Below, one piece after another: positions 36,298 to 46,133 of a stretch of 64,000 nt of DNA; the first letter of the stretch is position 1; every line of letters starts with the position of its first letter. The translations under genes and the position numbers were made by a program. Source of the stretch: Phyllobacteriaceae bacterium (GTDB taxonomy: Bacteria; Pseudomonadota; Alphaproteobacteria; Rhizobiales; Rhizobiaceae); NCBI GenBank assembly GCA_024742765.1, contig JANSXT010000004.1, positions 1 to 64,000 of the forward strand, in the 5' to 3' direction. The notes below the pieces were generated by a model, which had not been told where the DNA came from, ran no database searches, and saw nothing but the letters and a program-made list of their open reading frames with translations.

Positions 36298-37227
36298 ATG
36301 ATCGAACCGTTTCTTGAGATGATGAGCGCCGAGCGGGGTGCGGCGGCCAACACGCTTCATTCCTACCGCCGCGATCTGGAGGATGCCGACCGTTTCGTGC
36401 GCGCCCGCGGCGTGAGCGGATTGCACGTTGCGCAAACCGCCGATCTTTCGGCCTATCTGCACGATCTGGAAGCGCAGGGGTTTGCCGCCAGTTCGCAGTC
36501 GAGGCGCCTGTCGGCGCTGCGCCAGTTCTTCCGTTTCCTGTTTGCCGAAAATGTCCGCTCCGACGATCCGACCGGCGTCATCGCCTCGCCAAAAAAACAG
36601 CGGGGCCTGCCGCGCCATCTGAGTATGAATGCGGTGTCGCGCTTGCTCGAGGCGGCGCGCAGCGAAGCGCTTGAAGGCCACAAAGCGCCGGCGCAGGCGC
36701 GGCGGACGGCGCGTACCCATGCGATGGTGGAGTTTCTCTATGCCACCGGACTGCGCATCAGCGAACTGACGCGCCTGCCAGTGACGATACTTTATCGCGA
36801 CGAACCGTTCTTCATGGTCAAGGGAAAGGGCGCCAAGGAGCGCCTCGTCCCCCTGTCCGAGGGCGCGCGCGGCGCGGGACAGGCCTATCGCGCGCTTTTG
36901 GAGTGCGATGAGCGCGCCAGCCAGTGCCCGTTCCTTTTCCCTGATGACAGTTTTTCGGGGCCTGTGGCGCGGCAGGTTCTGGCGCGCGATCTCAAGGCGC
37001 TGGGCGCGCGCTGCGGCATCGCCGCCGCAGACCTTTCACCGCACGTGCTGCGCCATGCCTTTGCGACCCATCTTCTTGAAAACGGTGCCGATCTGCGGGT
37101 CGTGCAGCAATTGCTGGGCCATGCGGACATATCGACCACGCAGGTCTACACCCATGTCATGGATGAACGGCTGCATGCGCTGGTCAGCGCGCATCATCCG
37201 TTGGCGGCGTCCGGAAACCGACAATAA
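36298..37227 (+). CDS. xerD: Site-specific tyrosine recombinase XerD
   Basis: Resolves chromosome dimers at dif with XerC. Catalytic residues are visible: Arg in [10 protein letters not shown] (near 150), Lys in [35 protein letters not shown] and the nucleophile Tyr in [11 protein letters not shown] (near 282). Length 309. It is called XerD because of its position near aroK/accA, as is common in rhizobia; the second recombinase at 49.6 kb is then XerC. Confidence 0.88.
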   Translation: MIEPFLEMMSAERGAAANTLHSYRRDLEDADRFVRARGVSGLHVAQTADLSAYLHDLEAQGFAASSQSRRLSALRQFFRFLFAENVRSDDPTGVIASPKKQRGLPRHLSMNAVSRLLEAARSEALEGHKAPAQARRTARTHAMVEFLYATGLRISELTRLPVTILYRDEPFFMVKGKGAKERLVPLSEGARGAGQAYRALLECDERASQCPFLFPDDSFSGPVARQVLARDLKALGARCGIAAADLSPHVLRHAFATHLLENGADLRVVQQLLGHADISTTQVYTHVMDERLHALVSAHHPLAASGNRQ

Positions 37228-37324
37228 GGCAAGGCGCGCCCGCCATCCTTGACATCATGCCCGTTTGCCGCCACCTGCATGCCGCAACGGGCGCAGGAAC
37301 CGGCCGATGGCCGCAGGATGATCG

Positions 37325-38281
37325 ATGTACAGCTATCTTGAGTTCGAAAAACCGATCGCAGATCTGGAAGGCCAGATCCTCGAACTCAAAAAGCTGGCCG
37401 AAAGCGGCGAGGGGGCCGTCGACGTCGCCGAGGAAATCGCGCGGCTCGAAAAGCGTTCGCACGAGGCGCTGGTCGAGGCTTATCGCAAGCTGACCCCATG
37501 GCAAAAGGCGATGGTCGCCCGCCATCCCGACCGGCCGCACTGCATCGATTATGTCGAGGCGCTGTTCACCGAATTCACGCCGCTCGCCGGCGACCGCAAT
37601 TTCGCCGAGGATGAGGCCGTCCTGGCCGGGTTTGCGCGCTATCAGGGGCAGCCCGTCGCGGTCATCGGCCAGGAAAAGGGTAACGACACCAAATCCCGGC
37701 TCAAGCACAATTTCGGCATGGCGCGGCCGGAGGGCTATCGCAAGGCTGTGCGGATCATGGAACTGGCCGACCGGTTCGGCCTGCCGGTGATCACGCTGGT
37801 CGACACGGCCGGCGCCTATCCGGGCATCGGCGCGGAGGAGCGCGGACAGGCCGAGGCGATCGCCCGGTCGACGGAGAAGTGCCTGAACCTGAGGGTCCCT
37901 ATCGTGTCGGTGATCATCGGCGAGGGTGGTTCGGGCGGTGCGATCGCCATTGCCACGGCCAACACCGTGCTGATGCTTGAACACGCGATCTATTCGGTGA
38001 TCTCGCCGGAAGCGGGCGCGTCGATCCTGTGGCGCGATGCGGCGCGCGCCAAGGACGTCGCCACGGCCATGAAGATCACGGCCCAGGACCTGTTCGAACT
38101 GAAGATCATCGATGCGATCATTTCCGAACCGCTGGGCGGCGCGCATCGCGACGTATCCGCCGTGATGGCCAAAACCGACAGCCATCTCACCAAGGCCATG
38201 GCGGCGATGGACGGCAAGGATGGCGACACGCTCAGGCGCGAGCGGCGCGAGAAGTTCCTCGCCATCGGCCGCAACCTCTGA
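37325..38281 (+). CDS. accA: Acetyl-CoA carboxylase carboxyltransferase subunit alpha
   Basis: With AccD, moves the carboxyl group from biotin to acetyl-CoA, giving malonyl-CoA for fatty acid synthesis. It is 318 residues: the N-terminal helical part [18 protein letters not shown], then [18 protein letters not shown], the [15 protein letters not shown] stretch, [18 protein letters not shown] and [15 protein letters not shown] that shape the oxyanion sites. ATG start. Confidence 0.96.
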   Translation: MYSYLEFEKPIADLEGQILELKKLAESGEGAVDVAEEIARLEKRSHEALVEAYRKLTPWQKAMVARHPDRPHCIDYVEALFTEFTPLAGDRNFAEDEAVLAGFARYQGQPVAVIGQEKGNDTKSRLKHNFGMARPEGYRKAVRIMELADRFGLPVITLVDTAGAYPGIGAEERGQAEAIARSTEKCLNLRVPIVSVIIGEGGSGGAIAIATANTVLMLEHAIYSVISPEAGASILWRDAARAKDVATAMKITAQDLFELKIIDAIISEPLGGAHRDVSAVMAKTDSHLTKAMAAMDGKDGDTLRRERREKFLAIGRNL

Positions 38282-38398
38282 CACCCCCGGTCGCGTCCGC
38301 CAATCCGCGTCAGCCTGCCGCGCCCGTGCCTGCGCCTATCGCTTGGCAAGTGACGGCCGCATGCATATTTGTTGGCCGTCCACCCAAGGGGAATGAGC

Positions 38399-39547
38399 AT
38401 GGCACAGGCACCGAGCCAAGATTTGGTCACCGACACGCTGCGCAAGATCACGCTGCCTGACGGACGCGATCTGGTGAGCGCCGGGATGGTGTCGGACATC
38501 TTCATTGCCGACGGCAAGGTGTTCTTCTCGCTGACCTGCGCTGCTGCCGATGCCGAGCGGCTCGAACCTGTCCGCAAGGCGGCGCAGGCCGCCGTCACCG
38601 CGCTGCCCGGCGTCAGTTCGGCGATGGTCGCACTGACCGCCGAAAAGAAGGGTGGCGCGAACGGCTCGGCGCCGCAGGCGCGCAATGTGCCCCCGCCGCA
38701 GCCATCGGCAGAGCGGCGTCCGGTGACAGACCGGCCGAAGGCCGACGTTCCGGGCGTCAAGCACATCATCGCCGTCGCCTCGGGCAAGGGCGGGGTCGGC
38801 AAGTCGACCACCGCGATCAATCTGGCGCTCGGCCTGGCCGCCTGCGGGTTGAAGACGGGCATCCTCGATGCCGACATTTACGGACCGTCCCTGCCGCGCC
38901 TTCTGGGCCTGAAGGACACCAAACCGCAGCAGCTCGAAGGGCGCATTCTCAAGCCGATCGAGCAGTACGGGCTCCAAGCCATGTCGGTCGGTTTTCTGGT
39001 CGAGGAAGAAACGCCGATGATCTGGCGCGGGCCGATGGTCGTCTCGGCGATCACGCAGATGCTGCGCGAAGTCGCCTGGGCCGATCTCGACGTTCTGGTC
39101 GTCGACATGCCGCCGGGCACGGGTGACGCGCAATTGACCATGGCGCAGAACGTGCCGCTGTCCGGCGCGGTGATCGTCTCGACGCCGCAGGATCTGGCGC
39201 TGATCGATGCGCGCAAGGGCCTGAAAATGTTCGAGAAGGTCAATGTGCCGGTTCTGGGCATCATCGAGAATATGAGCTATTTCGTCGCCCCGGACACGGG
39301 CGTGCGTTACGACATTTTCGGCCATGGCGGTGCCAGGGCGGAAGCCGAGCGGCTCGGTGTCCCCTTCCTGGGCGAGGTGCCGCTGGTGATGGCGATCCGC
39401 GAGACCTCGGATGCCGGCCGGCCAATAACCGTGGCGGAACCGGACGGCCCGCATGCAGCCGCCTACACGGCCATCGCCGAACAGGTTTCGGCGGCGCTGT
39501 CGGCCGGTGCCGGCGCGAAACCCGCACCCGCCATCGTTTTCGAGTGA
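38399..39547 (+). CDS. mrp: Mrp/NBP35-type iron-sulfur carrier ATPase (ApbC)
   Basis: A 382-residue P-loop protein thought to carry and deliver Fe-S clusters. An N-terminal MIP18-like domain (DTLRKITLPDGRDLVSAGMV) and a Pro-rich linker precede the deviant Walker A ASGKGGVGKSTT (near 130). DADIYGPSLPRLLG and MPPGTGDAQLTMAQ follow. The bacterial CxxC is not obvious; the GIIENMSYFVAPDTG region has Val-Ala instead. The ATG with AAGGGG seven bases upstream is chosen over two upstream starts. Confidence 0.93.
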   Translation: MAQAPSQDLVTDTLRKITLPDGRDLVSAGMVSDIFIADGKVFFSLTCAAADAERLEPVRKAAQAAVTALPGVSSAMVALTAEKKGGANGSAPQARNVPPPQPSAERRPVTDRPKADVPGVKHIIAVASGKGGVGKSTTAINLALGLAACGLKTGILDADIYGPSLPRLLGLKDTKPQQLEGRILKPIEQYGLQAMSVGFLVEEETPMIWRGPMVVSAITQMLREVAWADLDVLVVDMPPGTGDAQLTMAQNVPLSGAVIVSTPQDLALIDARKGLKMFEKVNVPVLGIIENMSYFVAPDTGVRYDIFGHGGARAEAERLGVPFLGEVPLVMAIRETSDAGRPITVAEPDGPHAAAYTAIAEQVSAALSAGAGAKPAPAIVFE

Positions 39548-39578
39548 TCGCGTCCCGGCGGGCGCGGCCGGCCGGAGC

Positions 39579-40991
39579 TCAGCCCTTCAGCGCGCGAATG
39601 TCGACAAAGCGGCCGGCGATCGCCGCGGCGGCGGCCATGGCCGGCGAGACGAGGTGCGTCCGGCCCTTGTAGCCCTGCCGGCCCTCGAAATTGCGGTTTG
39701 ATGTCGAGGCGCAGCGCTCCTCCGGCTTCAGCCGGTCGTCATTCATCGCAAGGCACATGGAGCAGCCCGGCTCGCGCCAGTCAAAGCCCGCCGCCTTGAA
39801 GATCGTGTCCAGCCCTTCCGCCTCGGCCTGCGCCTTGACCAGTCCCGAGCCGGGCACGATCATCGCATCGACCCGCTCGGCCACGCGCTGGCCTTCGACG
39901 ACGCGGGCCACTTCGCGCAAATCCTCGATGCGGCCATTGGTGCAAGAGCCGATGAACGCACGGTCGATCTCGATGTCGGTGATCTTGGTGCCCGGCTTGA
40001 GACCCATATAGTCGAGCGCCCGCCATTTGGAGGCGCGCTTGTTGGCGTCCTCGATCTCGTCCGGGTTCGGCACGCTGCCCTCGATCGAGACGACGTCTTC
40101 GGGCGAGGAGCCCCAGGAGACGATCGGCGGCAGGTCGGCTGCATCGAGCGTGACGATCTTGTCGAAATGGGCGCCTTCGTCGGTGTGCAGCGTCTGCCAA
40201 TAGGCGAGCGCCATGTCCCACGCCTTGCCCGTGGGCGCGCGGGGCTTGTCCTTGATGTAAGCGAACGTCGTCTCATCGGGCGCGATCATGCCGGCGCGGG
40301 CACCGCCTTCGATCGACATGTTGCAGACGGTCATGCGCCCTTCCATGGAGAGCGCCCGGATCGCGTCACCCGCATATTCGATAACATGGCCCGTGCCGCC
40401 GGCGGTGCCGATCTGGCCGATGATGGCGAGGATGATGTCCTTGGCCGTCACGCCCTCGGGCGCGACGCCATCGACGCGCACCAGCATGTTCTTGGCCTTT
40501 TTCTGGATCAGCGTCTGGGTTGCCAGCACATGCTCCACTTCGGACGTGCCGATGCCGTGCGCCAACGCGCCGAATGCACCGTGGGTCGAGGTGTGGCTGT
40601 CGCCGCAGACGATGGTCATGCCCGGCAGGGTGAAGCCCTGTTCGGGGCCGACAATATGGACGATGCCCTGCCGGCGGTCGCTTTCGGAATAATATTCGAT
40701 GCCGAATTCGGCGGCGTTCTTCGCCAGCGCCTCGACCTGGATGCGGCTTTCCTCGTTCTTGATGCCCAGATGGCGGTCGGGCGAGGTCGGCACATTGTGG
40801 TCGACCACGGCCAGCGTCTTGTCGGGCTGGCGGACGGTGCGGTTGGCCATCCGCAGGCCCTCGAACGCCTGCGGGCTCGTCACCTCGTGTACCAGATGCC
40901 GGTCGATATAGATGAGGGAGGTGCCGTCTTCGGCTTCGTGGACCAGATGATCGTCCCAGATTTTGTCATAGAGCGTGCGCGGCGCGGCCAT
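39579..40991 (-). CDS. leuC: 3-isopropylmalate dehydratase large subunit
   Basis: Fe-S aconitase-type subunit of isopropylmalate isomerase, 470 residues. Cluster ligands are visible in [13 protein letters not shown] (near 345) and [11 protein letters not shown] (near 405-410). [21 protein letters not shown] carries active-site His. Partner of LeuD, whose gene is 31 kb away. It is convergent with mrp and probably monocistronic; no leader peptide was seen in the short upstream gap. Confidence 0.97.
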   Translation of the reverse strand: MAAPRTLYDKIWDDHLVHEAEDGTSLIYIDRHLVHEVTSPQAFEGLRMANRTVRQPDKTLAVVDHNVPTSPDRHLGIKNEESRIQVEALAKNAAEFGIEYYSESDRRQGIVHIVGPEQGFTLPGMTIVCGDSHTSTHGAFGALAHGIGTSEVEHVLATQTLIQKKAKNMLVRVDGVAPEGVTAKDIILAIIGQIGTAGGTGHVIEYAGDAIRALSMEGRMTVCNMSIEGGARAGMIAPDETTFAYIKDKPRAPTGKAWDMALAYWQTLHTDEGAHFDKIVTLDAADLPPIVSWGSSPEDVVSIEGSVPNPDEIEDANKRASKWRALDYMGLKPGTKITDIEIDRAFIGSCTNGRIEDLREVARVVEGQRVAERVDAMIVPGSGLVKAQAEAEGLDTIFKAAGFDWREPGCSMCLAMNDDRLKPEERCASTSNRNFEGRQGYKGRTHLVSPAMAAAAAIAGRFVDIRALKG

Positions 40992-41116
40992 GGCGGCGTG
41001 TCCTCATTGGCGAGTTGGCGGTATCGCGCCGATATGCAACGGCGGGGGAAGGGGCGTCAAGGATGCGCGCTTCCTGTGCGGCCTCGTTGAAGCGCCGCGC
41101 CCAGCCAACCGCCTGA

Positions 41117-41392
41117 CTAACGTTGCTGTTGAAGGCGGAACTCGAAGTAGCGCAACTGCTGCTCAGGAATATCGCGCCGGTCGACCCGACCATTACGCAT
41201 GTCGCGCAACAGCTGCTGCTCGGCCCGACTGTCGAGTGCGAAGCTGGGATTGAGCTTGGGTGTCAGGATCGGATCGTACAGGCGGCCCGAGGCAATGGCG
41301 TTGAGCCGTCCGCCGCCGCGAGAGCCTTCAAATGCGAGTGCCGGGGCTGCGGGAAGCGCCAGAATCGCTGCAAGAAAAGCCCGTCTTTTCAT
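41117..41392 (-). CDS. Small exported protein of unknown function
   Basis: A 91-residue protein starting MKRRAFLAAILALPAAPALAFEG, a clear signal peptide with cleavage near ALA. The mature chain is about 70 residues and basic, with a Gln/Arg-rich helical end (RRDIPEQQLRYFEFRLQQQR). I do not recognise it. The track start is 14 codons further upstream. It lies downstream of bchE-bchJ on the same strand, so it could be read through from them. Confidence 0.65.
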   Translation of the reverse strand: MKRRAFLAAILALPAAPALAFEGSRGGGRLNAIASGRLYDPILTPKLNPSFALDSRAEQQLLRDMRNGRVDRRDIPEQQLRYFEFRLQQQR

Positions 41393-41530
41393 ATCGGCCT
41401 CCGCTTTGCGCACCAAGGTGGACACAATCGTCACCCGCTATCTGGTCCCATGATGAGCGAATTGCCAGAGGCGCCCGAACATATTGTCGTGAGGCAGCGT
41501 CGCGGCTCGAGGCGATCGCCGGGCGGGCAC

Positions 41531-42163
41531 CTAGACCTTGACGATCTCAAAGCGACAGACATCGCTGCCCCATCCCACGCACTCGGTCTCGTGGATCGTG
41601 ATGGCCGGATCGACGAGGGTCTGGAACAGGCGCCGGAACACCGCCGCATGCCAGACGCAGGATGAAAAACCGACCTTGCCCAGACAGATCGGATTGTCGT
41701 GAATGGCGATGAAGTCCGGGCCCTGCTCGATGCGCGCATTGCCGGCAAAGGTCCAGGCGTTGCGGGCAATCGCCGTCAGCAAAAGGCGTTGCGCGATGCC
41801 CCTTGGCAGATGTTTTAACAGCCACTGGGCGGCTTTGGGGATGCGGTTGGCAAGGATATAGTCGCCCGTCAGTTCGCCGGCCCGCTTCATCACCGCATGG
41901 GCGGTTTTCGCATCGAGCTCGGCGGCGATCTGGCGGTTCAGAGCGTTGACGATATCGGCCTCGACCATGGCGTGGGGATCGGCATCGGCAAAGTGCTCGA
42001 GGCCCGCGGCGGCAAAGATGGTCTGGCACGTTTCGCCGCCGGCCAACTCGCGGAGCGCCATCCGCGTCTGGATGATGGCGTTGGGTCCGACGGTCGGTTT
42101 GGGCGCTCCCGCCGCAACATGAAAGACCGGCGCGCCGGCCGTTCCGGCATCAAGGGCCGTCAT
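41531..42163 (-). CDS. bchJ: BchJ-like V4R-domain protein (bacteriochlorophyll synthesis)
   Basis: A 210-residue soluble protein. The C-terminal half is a V4R (4-vinyl reductase) domain: AWTFAGNARIEQGPDF, CLGKVGFSSCVWHAAVFRRLFQTLVDP and TECVGWGSDVCRFEI with conserved cysteines. BchJ was first thought to reduce the 4-vinyl group; later work points to an accessory role in handling the tetrapyrrole, with BciA/BciB as reductases. It follows bchE by 34 bases on the same strand, which supports the assignment. Confidence 0.87.
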   Translation of the reverse strand: MTALDAGTAGAPVFHVAAGAPKPTVGPNAIIQTRMALRELAGGETCQTIFAAAGLEHFADADPHAMVEADIVNALNRQIAAELDAKTAHAVMKRAGELTGDYILANRIPKAAQWLLKHLPRGIAQRLLLTAIARNAWTFAGNARIEQGPDFIAIHDNPICLGKVGFSSCVWHAAVFRRLFQTLVDPAITIHETECVGWGSDVCRFEIVKV

Positions 42164-42197
42164 GATGCGTCTCCCCGGCCAAGGCGACGCCGGGCTG

Positions 42198-43904
42198 TCA
42201 TTCCGCGGCCGGCGGCGCGTCAGTCGGCAGCTTTACCCTCGGCGGCCGCTTGGCGCTTGGCCGGCGCGTTGATGTCGGCAGTCCCGAATAGTCTTCCATC
42301 TGCTCGGTGCCGCCGCCGCATGCCATCGGCACGCCTTCCTCGTTCTTTTCGATCTTCCTGCGCGCCTCTTGCAGCGCGACCTTCTTGTCGTGAATGGCGG
42401 CCCAGTCGTCGAGCTGTGCCTTGGCGATCGTACGGGTCTCGTCGAAGTGGAAATCGACCTTGCCCTTGGATTGCGGACCCCAGTAATTGTGCTTGCCGAG
42501 GTCATAGAATTTGCGCTGGAAGCCGGCCTTCAGGAACGCTTTCAGGCAGCCGAGCAGATAACGGCGACGGAAACCCGTGCCGCGCCACGGATAGTGGAAC
42601 AGCGCCTTCTTGGAATAAAAGCGCCGGTAATTGTTCATCACCCGGTCGAGAAGCTCGTCGCGGTCCATCGCCTCGGGCTTCATGATCGGCGTGACGAAAT
42701 TGTACTTCGAAAAATCGAACACTTCGACCTTATCGCCCAGTTCCTGGAACAGCGGCGTGAACGGCCAGGGCGTGTACATGGCCCAGTTGGCAAGATCGGG
42801 CTGCCAGTCCCAGGCCATTTTGTAGGTTTCTTCCAGCGTCTCGGCGGTCTCATTGTCGAGGCCGACGATGAACTGCGCTTCGGTGAAGATGTCGGCGTCG
42901 CGCAGCAGCTTGATCGCCCGCTTGTTGTCGGCGACCTTGGTCTCCTTGTTGAACTGGTCGAGCTTCATCTGCGCGGCGGCTTCGGTGCCCAGCGAGACGT
43001 GCACGAGACCCGCCTTTCGGTAGAGCGGCAACAGTTCCTCGTCGCGCAGAATGTCGGTGACGCGCGTGTTGATACCCCATTTGATCTTGTCGGGCAGGCC
43101 GCGCGCGATCAGCTCTTCGCAGAATTCGATGAATTTCTTGCGGTTGATGGTCGGTTCTTCGTCGGCGAGAATGAAGAAGCCGACGCCGTGACCGTTGACC
43201 AGCGTCTCGATCTCGTCGACGACGGCTTTAGGATCGCGGACGCGATAGTCGCGCCAGAACTTCCATTGCGAGCAGAACGAACAGGTGAAGGGGCAGCCGC
43301 GCGCCATGTTCGGGATCGCCACCTTCACGCCGAGCGGCACGTAGATATATTTGTCCCATTCGAGCAGCGACCAGTCGGGCTCGATCGCATCAAGCTTCTT
43401 GACCGTCGGCGCGGCGGGCGTGGCGACGATCTGTTCGCCATTGCGGAAGGCCAGCCCCTTGATCTGGTCGCGCTCTGCCGGCCAACGCCCCTGATCGACG
43501 GCGGTAACGAATTCGGCGAAAATCTCTTCGCCCTCACCGCGTACGATCACGTCGACCCACGGCGCCTCGGACAGGACCTGCTTGTACATGAAGGTGGCGT
43601 GGACGCCGCCCAGCACACGCACGGCCTTCGGACAGACCTGATGCGCGATCTTCAGCACATTCTCAGCGACATAGATGGAGGGCGTGATCGCCGTCGTGCC
43701 GACAATATCGGGCTGCAGATCGGCAAGCCTCTTGCCCAGATCGACATCGTCGATCTCGTTGGTCATCGCATCGATGAAGGTGACCTTGTCGAAACCGGCC
43801 TTCTTCAGCGATCCGGCCAGATAGGCGACCCATGCGGGCGGCCAGTTGCCGGCGATTTCCGCCCCGCCCGAATGGTAGTTGGGATGAACGAGTACGACAT
43901 GCAT
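42198..43904 (-). CDS. bchE: Mg-protoporphyrin IX monomethyl ester anaerobic oxidative cyclase
   Basis: Makes the isocyclic (E) ring of bacteriochlorophyll without O2. It is 568 residues: an N-terminal B12-binding-like domain ([19 protein letters not shown] onward), then a radical SAM domain with [19 protein letters not shown] (CxxxCxxC near 204-211) and a C-terminal part with the [12 protein letters not shown] stretch. MHVVLVHPN is chosen as start, with GGGAGG upstream; the track starts 20 codons earlier. An FNR-type box and a PpsR-type box lie 40-70 bases upstream, as expected for an oxygen-repressed bch gene. No other photosynthesis gene is in the window. Confidence 0.94.
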   Translation of the reverse strand: MHVVLVHPNYHSGGAEIAGNWPPAWVAYLAGSLKKAGFDKVTFIDAMTNEIDDVDLGKRLADLQPDIVGTTAITPSIYVAENVLKIAHQVCPKAVRVLGGVHATFMYKQVLSEAPWVDVIVRGEGEEIFAEFVTAVDQGRWPAERDQIKGLAFRNGEQIVATPAAPTVKKLDAIEPDWSLLEWDKYIYVPLGVKVAIPNMARGCPFTCSFCSQWKFWRDYRVRDPKAVVDEIETLVNGHGVGFFILADEEPTINRKKFIEFCEELIARGLPDKIKWGINTRVTDILRDEELLPLYRKAGLVHVSLGTEAAAQMKLDQFNKETKVADNKRAIKLLRDADIFTEAQFIVGLDNETAETLEETYKMAWDWQPDLANWAMYTPWPFTPLFQELGDKVEVFDFSKYNFVTPIMKPEAMDRDELLDRVMNNYRRFYSKKALFHYPWRGTGFRRRYLLGCLKAFLKAGFQRKFYDLGKHNYWGPQSKGKVDFHFDETRTIAKAQLDDWAAIHDKKVALQEARRKIEKNEEGVPMACGGGTEQMEDYSGLPTSTRRPSAKRPPRVKLPTDAPPAAE

Positions 43905-43945
43905 GGCGGGCCTCCCGACGTTTTGCGGGAAGCGTACGCCCGACT

Positions 43946-43963
43946 TGTCAAGCTTAGTTGACA
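43946..43963 (-). promoter_or_regulatory. Candidate PpsR/CrtJ operator before bchE
   Basis: TGTCAA-GCTTAG-TTGACA matches TGT-N12-ACA, the PpsR/CrtJ consensus, and is palindromic for six bases on each side. PpsR represses bch and puc genes under oxygen in purple bacteria. It overlaps the FNR-type box by six bases. Confidence 0.6.
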
Positions 43964-43971
43964 TAAATCAA
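43958..43971 (-). promoter_or_regulatory. Candidate FNR/FnrL box before bchE
   Basis: TTGAC-ATAA-ATCAA fits the FNR consensus TTGAY-N4-RTCAA exactly. Its centre is about 60 bases upstream of the bchE ATG. A class II arrangement (centre near -41.5) would put the start site close to 43923, leaving a 20-base leader that holds the GGGAGG ribosome site; a weak -10 TACGCT is in place. Position and start site are inferred. Confidence 0.6.
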
Positions 43972-44074
43972 CGTCAACGCATTTGGTCGGCAGGTGCAAT
44001 CGGTGCAATTCTCCGCTTGACCGGCCAGGCGATCGGGCGCATCGCGCGGCGTCTGTTTGTTGGGCGCTTGGACG

Positions 44075-44971
44075 ATGTTCATCCACGAGATCGCCGCTCT
44101 GGCGGCCGCCACCGTCTGGGCGCTGACCGGGCTCGTCTCGGTGGCGCCGGCGAGGCATCTGGGCGCCATCGCCTTCAACCGGCTGCGCATGGCGATGGTG
44201 TTCGCCATGCTGGCGGTGTGGGTGACGGCGACGGGCACCTGGAGCACGCTTTCCGGCGACGCGTTCTGGCCGCTGGTCTGGTCCGGCGTGATCGGCATCT
44301 TTCTGGGCGACACGGCGCTGTTTCTGGCCATGAACCGGCTGGGGCCGCGCCGCACGGGCATCTTGTTTTCGATGAATGCGCCCATGTCCGTCGTTTTGGG
44401 CTGGATGGTTTTGGGCGAAGCACTGTCCGCGGTGACCCTGACCGGCATCGTCATCGCCATGGCCGGCGTCGTGCTCGCCATCGTCTTCGGCAAGCGCAAG
44501 GATCAGCTCCATCAATGGGAGAGCGTGACCGAGCCGCTGTGGGTTGGCGTCGGGCTCGGCCTTGCTGCGGCGCTGTGCCAGTCAATCGGCGCACTGATCG
44601 CGCGTCCTGTCATGGAAACGGGCATGGTCGATCCGGCCGCGGCCTCGGCGGTGCGGATCGGTGTGGCGGCACTGTGCCTGACCGTGCTGATGCAGGTGCC
44701 CGCCGCGGCGATCCGTCAGGCCAATCCACCGACCTGGACCATTGCCGGCTATACTGCCCTGTCGGGCTTTCTGGCGATGGCGCTCGGCATGACCTTCCTG
44801 CTGTTTGCCTTGTCGGGCGGCGAAGTGGGCATCGTCACGACGCTTTCGGCGACGACGCCGGCGATCATGCTGCCGCTCTTGTGGTGGCGGACGCGGGAAA
44901 TGCCGGCTGCCGGCGCCTGGATCGGCGCCGCGCTCGTCGTCATCGGCAGCGCCTTGATCTTTGCGGGCTAA
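44075..44971 (+). CDS. EamA/DMT family transporter
   Basis: A 298-residue membrane protein with ten hydrophobic segments in two EamA repeats. FIHEIAALAAATVWALTGLV opens repeat one, GPRRTGILFSMNAPMSVVLGWMVLGE is its signature loop, and LSGGEVGIVTTLSATTPAIMLPLLW is in repeat two. Substrate unknown. The ATG MFIHEIAAL is chosen over the upstream TTG. It is divergent from bchE and shares its control region; the last bases overlap the convergent ABC permease gene. Confidence 0.84.
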   Translation: MFIHEIAALAAATVWALTGLVSVAPARHLGAIAFNRLRMAMVFAMLAVWVTATGTWSTLSGDAFWPLVWSGVIGIFLGDTALFLAMNRLGPRRTGILFSMNAPMSVVLGWMVLGEALSAVTLTGIVIAMAGVVLAIVFGKRKDQLHQWESVTEPLWVGVGLGLAAALCQSIGALIARPVMETGMVDPAAASAVRIGVAALCLTVLMQVPAAAIRQANPPTWTIAGYTALSGFLAMALGMTFLLFALSGGEVGIVTTLSATTPAIMLPLLWWRTREMPAAGAWIGAALVVIGSALIFAG

Positions 44972-45795
44972 TGCTGCTGGCTCTTCCGCAGCCTTTTCTC
45001 GAGTTGCCGCAGCGCCAGCGACAGGCCGATCGTCAAAATGAGATAGATGTAAGCGACGATCGAATAGGTCTCAAAGAAGCGGAAAGAGCCGGAGGCATAG
45101 ACCTTGCCCATCTGGGTGATGTCGGCGACGCCGAGCACCGAGACCAGCGAGGAATCCTTGACCATGGCGACGAAATCATTGCCGAGTGGCGGCAGGATGG
45201 TGCGGATCGCCTGCGGGAAGACAATGAAGCGGAAGCGCTGGAACGGCGACAGTCCCAGCGCTTCGGCCGCTTCGATCTGGCCCTTGTCGACGGCCAGGAT
45301 GCCGGCGCGGAACACTTCGGCGATGAACGCCGAATAGCCGATCATCAGCGCCAGGATCGCCCGCCACAAGAGCGAGATGTCGCGCACCAGAAGCGGCTCC
45401 ATCCAGCCGGCCTGCTGGGCGGGCCATGTCGCGGCGTTGATCAGCCAGACAAGACCGGGTGCGCCGACAAAGGCGATGTAGAACAAGAGAACGATGATCG
45501 GGATGCCGCGGATGACCTCGACATAAAAGCGCGCGATCTGCCGAAGGACGAGCGAGTTCGACAACGCCATCAGCGCCAGAAGAAGGCCCAGAAGGCTCGC
45601 CATCGCAAAGCCGACCAGCGTGACGAAGACGGTGATCTGGACGCCGCGCCACACGGTACGGAACACCTGGGTGTAAAGGTCATTGGTGGCGATCAGGATG
45701 GCGAGGCCGAGACCGATGACCGCCAGCGCCACCAGCCACCAGGGAAAGTCGCCGTCGGGTGCGTCTTGCGATGGTTCTGGCGGCAGGGCGGTCAT
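44968..45795 (-). CDS. Polar amino-acid ABC transporter permease
   Basis: A 275-residue HisM/GlnP-type membrane subunit with five or six helices. TVWRGVQITVFVTLVGFAMASLLGLLLAL, VEVIRGIPIIVLLFYIAFV and EAAEALGLSPFQRFRFIVFPQAIRTILPPLGND (EAA loop contacting the ATPase, near 185) are typical. Amino-acid importers of this class normally have an ATPase and one or two permeases. Only this permease and the binding protein at 46.1-46.9 kb are here; the ATPase is not seen in the window. A small plus-strand gene lies between the two. Confidence 0.88.
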   Translation of the reverse strand: MTALPPEPSQDAPDGDFPWWLVALAVIGLGLAILIATNDLYTQVFRTVWRGVQITVFVTLVGFAMASLLGLLLALMALSNSLVLRQIARFYVEVIRGIPIIVLLFYIAFVGAPGLVWLINAATWPAQQAGWMEPLLVRDISLLWRAILALMIGYSAFIAEVFRAGILAVDKGQIEAAEALGLSPFQRFRFIVFPQAIRTILPPLGNDFVAMVKDSSLVSVLGVADITQMGKVYASGSFRFFETYSIVAYIYLILTIGLSLALRQLEKRLRKSQQH

Positions 45796-45854
45796 CGGAT
45801 TTGCCAGCGGCTCGGGGATTTCATAGAGCGCCGTGGTGGGCGGAGGGAAAAGAC

Positions 45855-46058
45855 GTGTCCAGAATCGTATGGGTGATCATCGCGTTCGGCATCTTCTACC
45901 TTTTCTACGGCGCAAAGGTCTTTTCGCCGAGATGGCATTGGGATCAGGTCAAGCGCATGGCGCGCAACGAGCCGACCTTTTCGTCGCTGGTGACGATCAC
46001 GCTGGCGCTGTTGATCGCGTTCGTCCTGGTGACCTATGTCCGCACCGTGACCGGCTGA
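45855..46058 (+). CDS. Small two-helix membrane protein
   Basis: A 67-residue protein with helices IVWVIIAFGIFYLFYGAKVF and FSSLVTITLALLIAFVLVTYV joined by a basic loop. The GTG start follows GGAGGG at eight bases. I do not recognise it. It lies between the permease and binding-protein genes of the ABC transporter but on the opposite strand. Confidence 0.6.
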   Translation: MSRIVWVIIAFGIFYLFYGAKVFSPRWHWDQVKRMARNEPTFSSLVTITLALLIAFVLVTYVRTVTG

Positions 46059-46080
46059 CCGGTGGTTCGCATGGGGCACA

Positions 46081-46111
46081 GGCCGGCACGCGTGCGATGC
46101 GCGCGCCGGCC
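46081..46111. terminator. GC hairpin between convergent genes
   Basis: GGCCGGC and GCCGGCC arms flank a 17-base loop between the end of the small membrane gene and the end of the binding-protein gene. There is no T-run on either side, so termination is uncertain. Confidence 0.35.
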
Positions 46112-46133
46112 GGGCTCGAAAAACGCCTAACGC

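Noticed and set aside
42369-43961. 530-codon plus-strand ORF opposite bchE
   Set aside because: It is a shadow of bchE in a GC-rich gene; its translation has no familiar motif and the bchE frame has a full radical SAM signature.
43903-45876. 657-codon plus-strand ORF over the DMT and ABC permease genes
   Set aside because: Shifted-frame translation, rich in Arg and Gly, typical of a GC-rich shadow.
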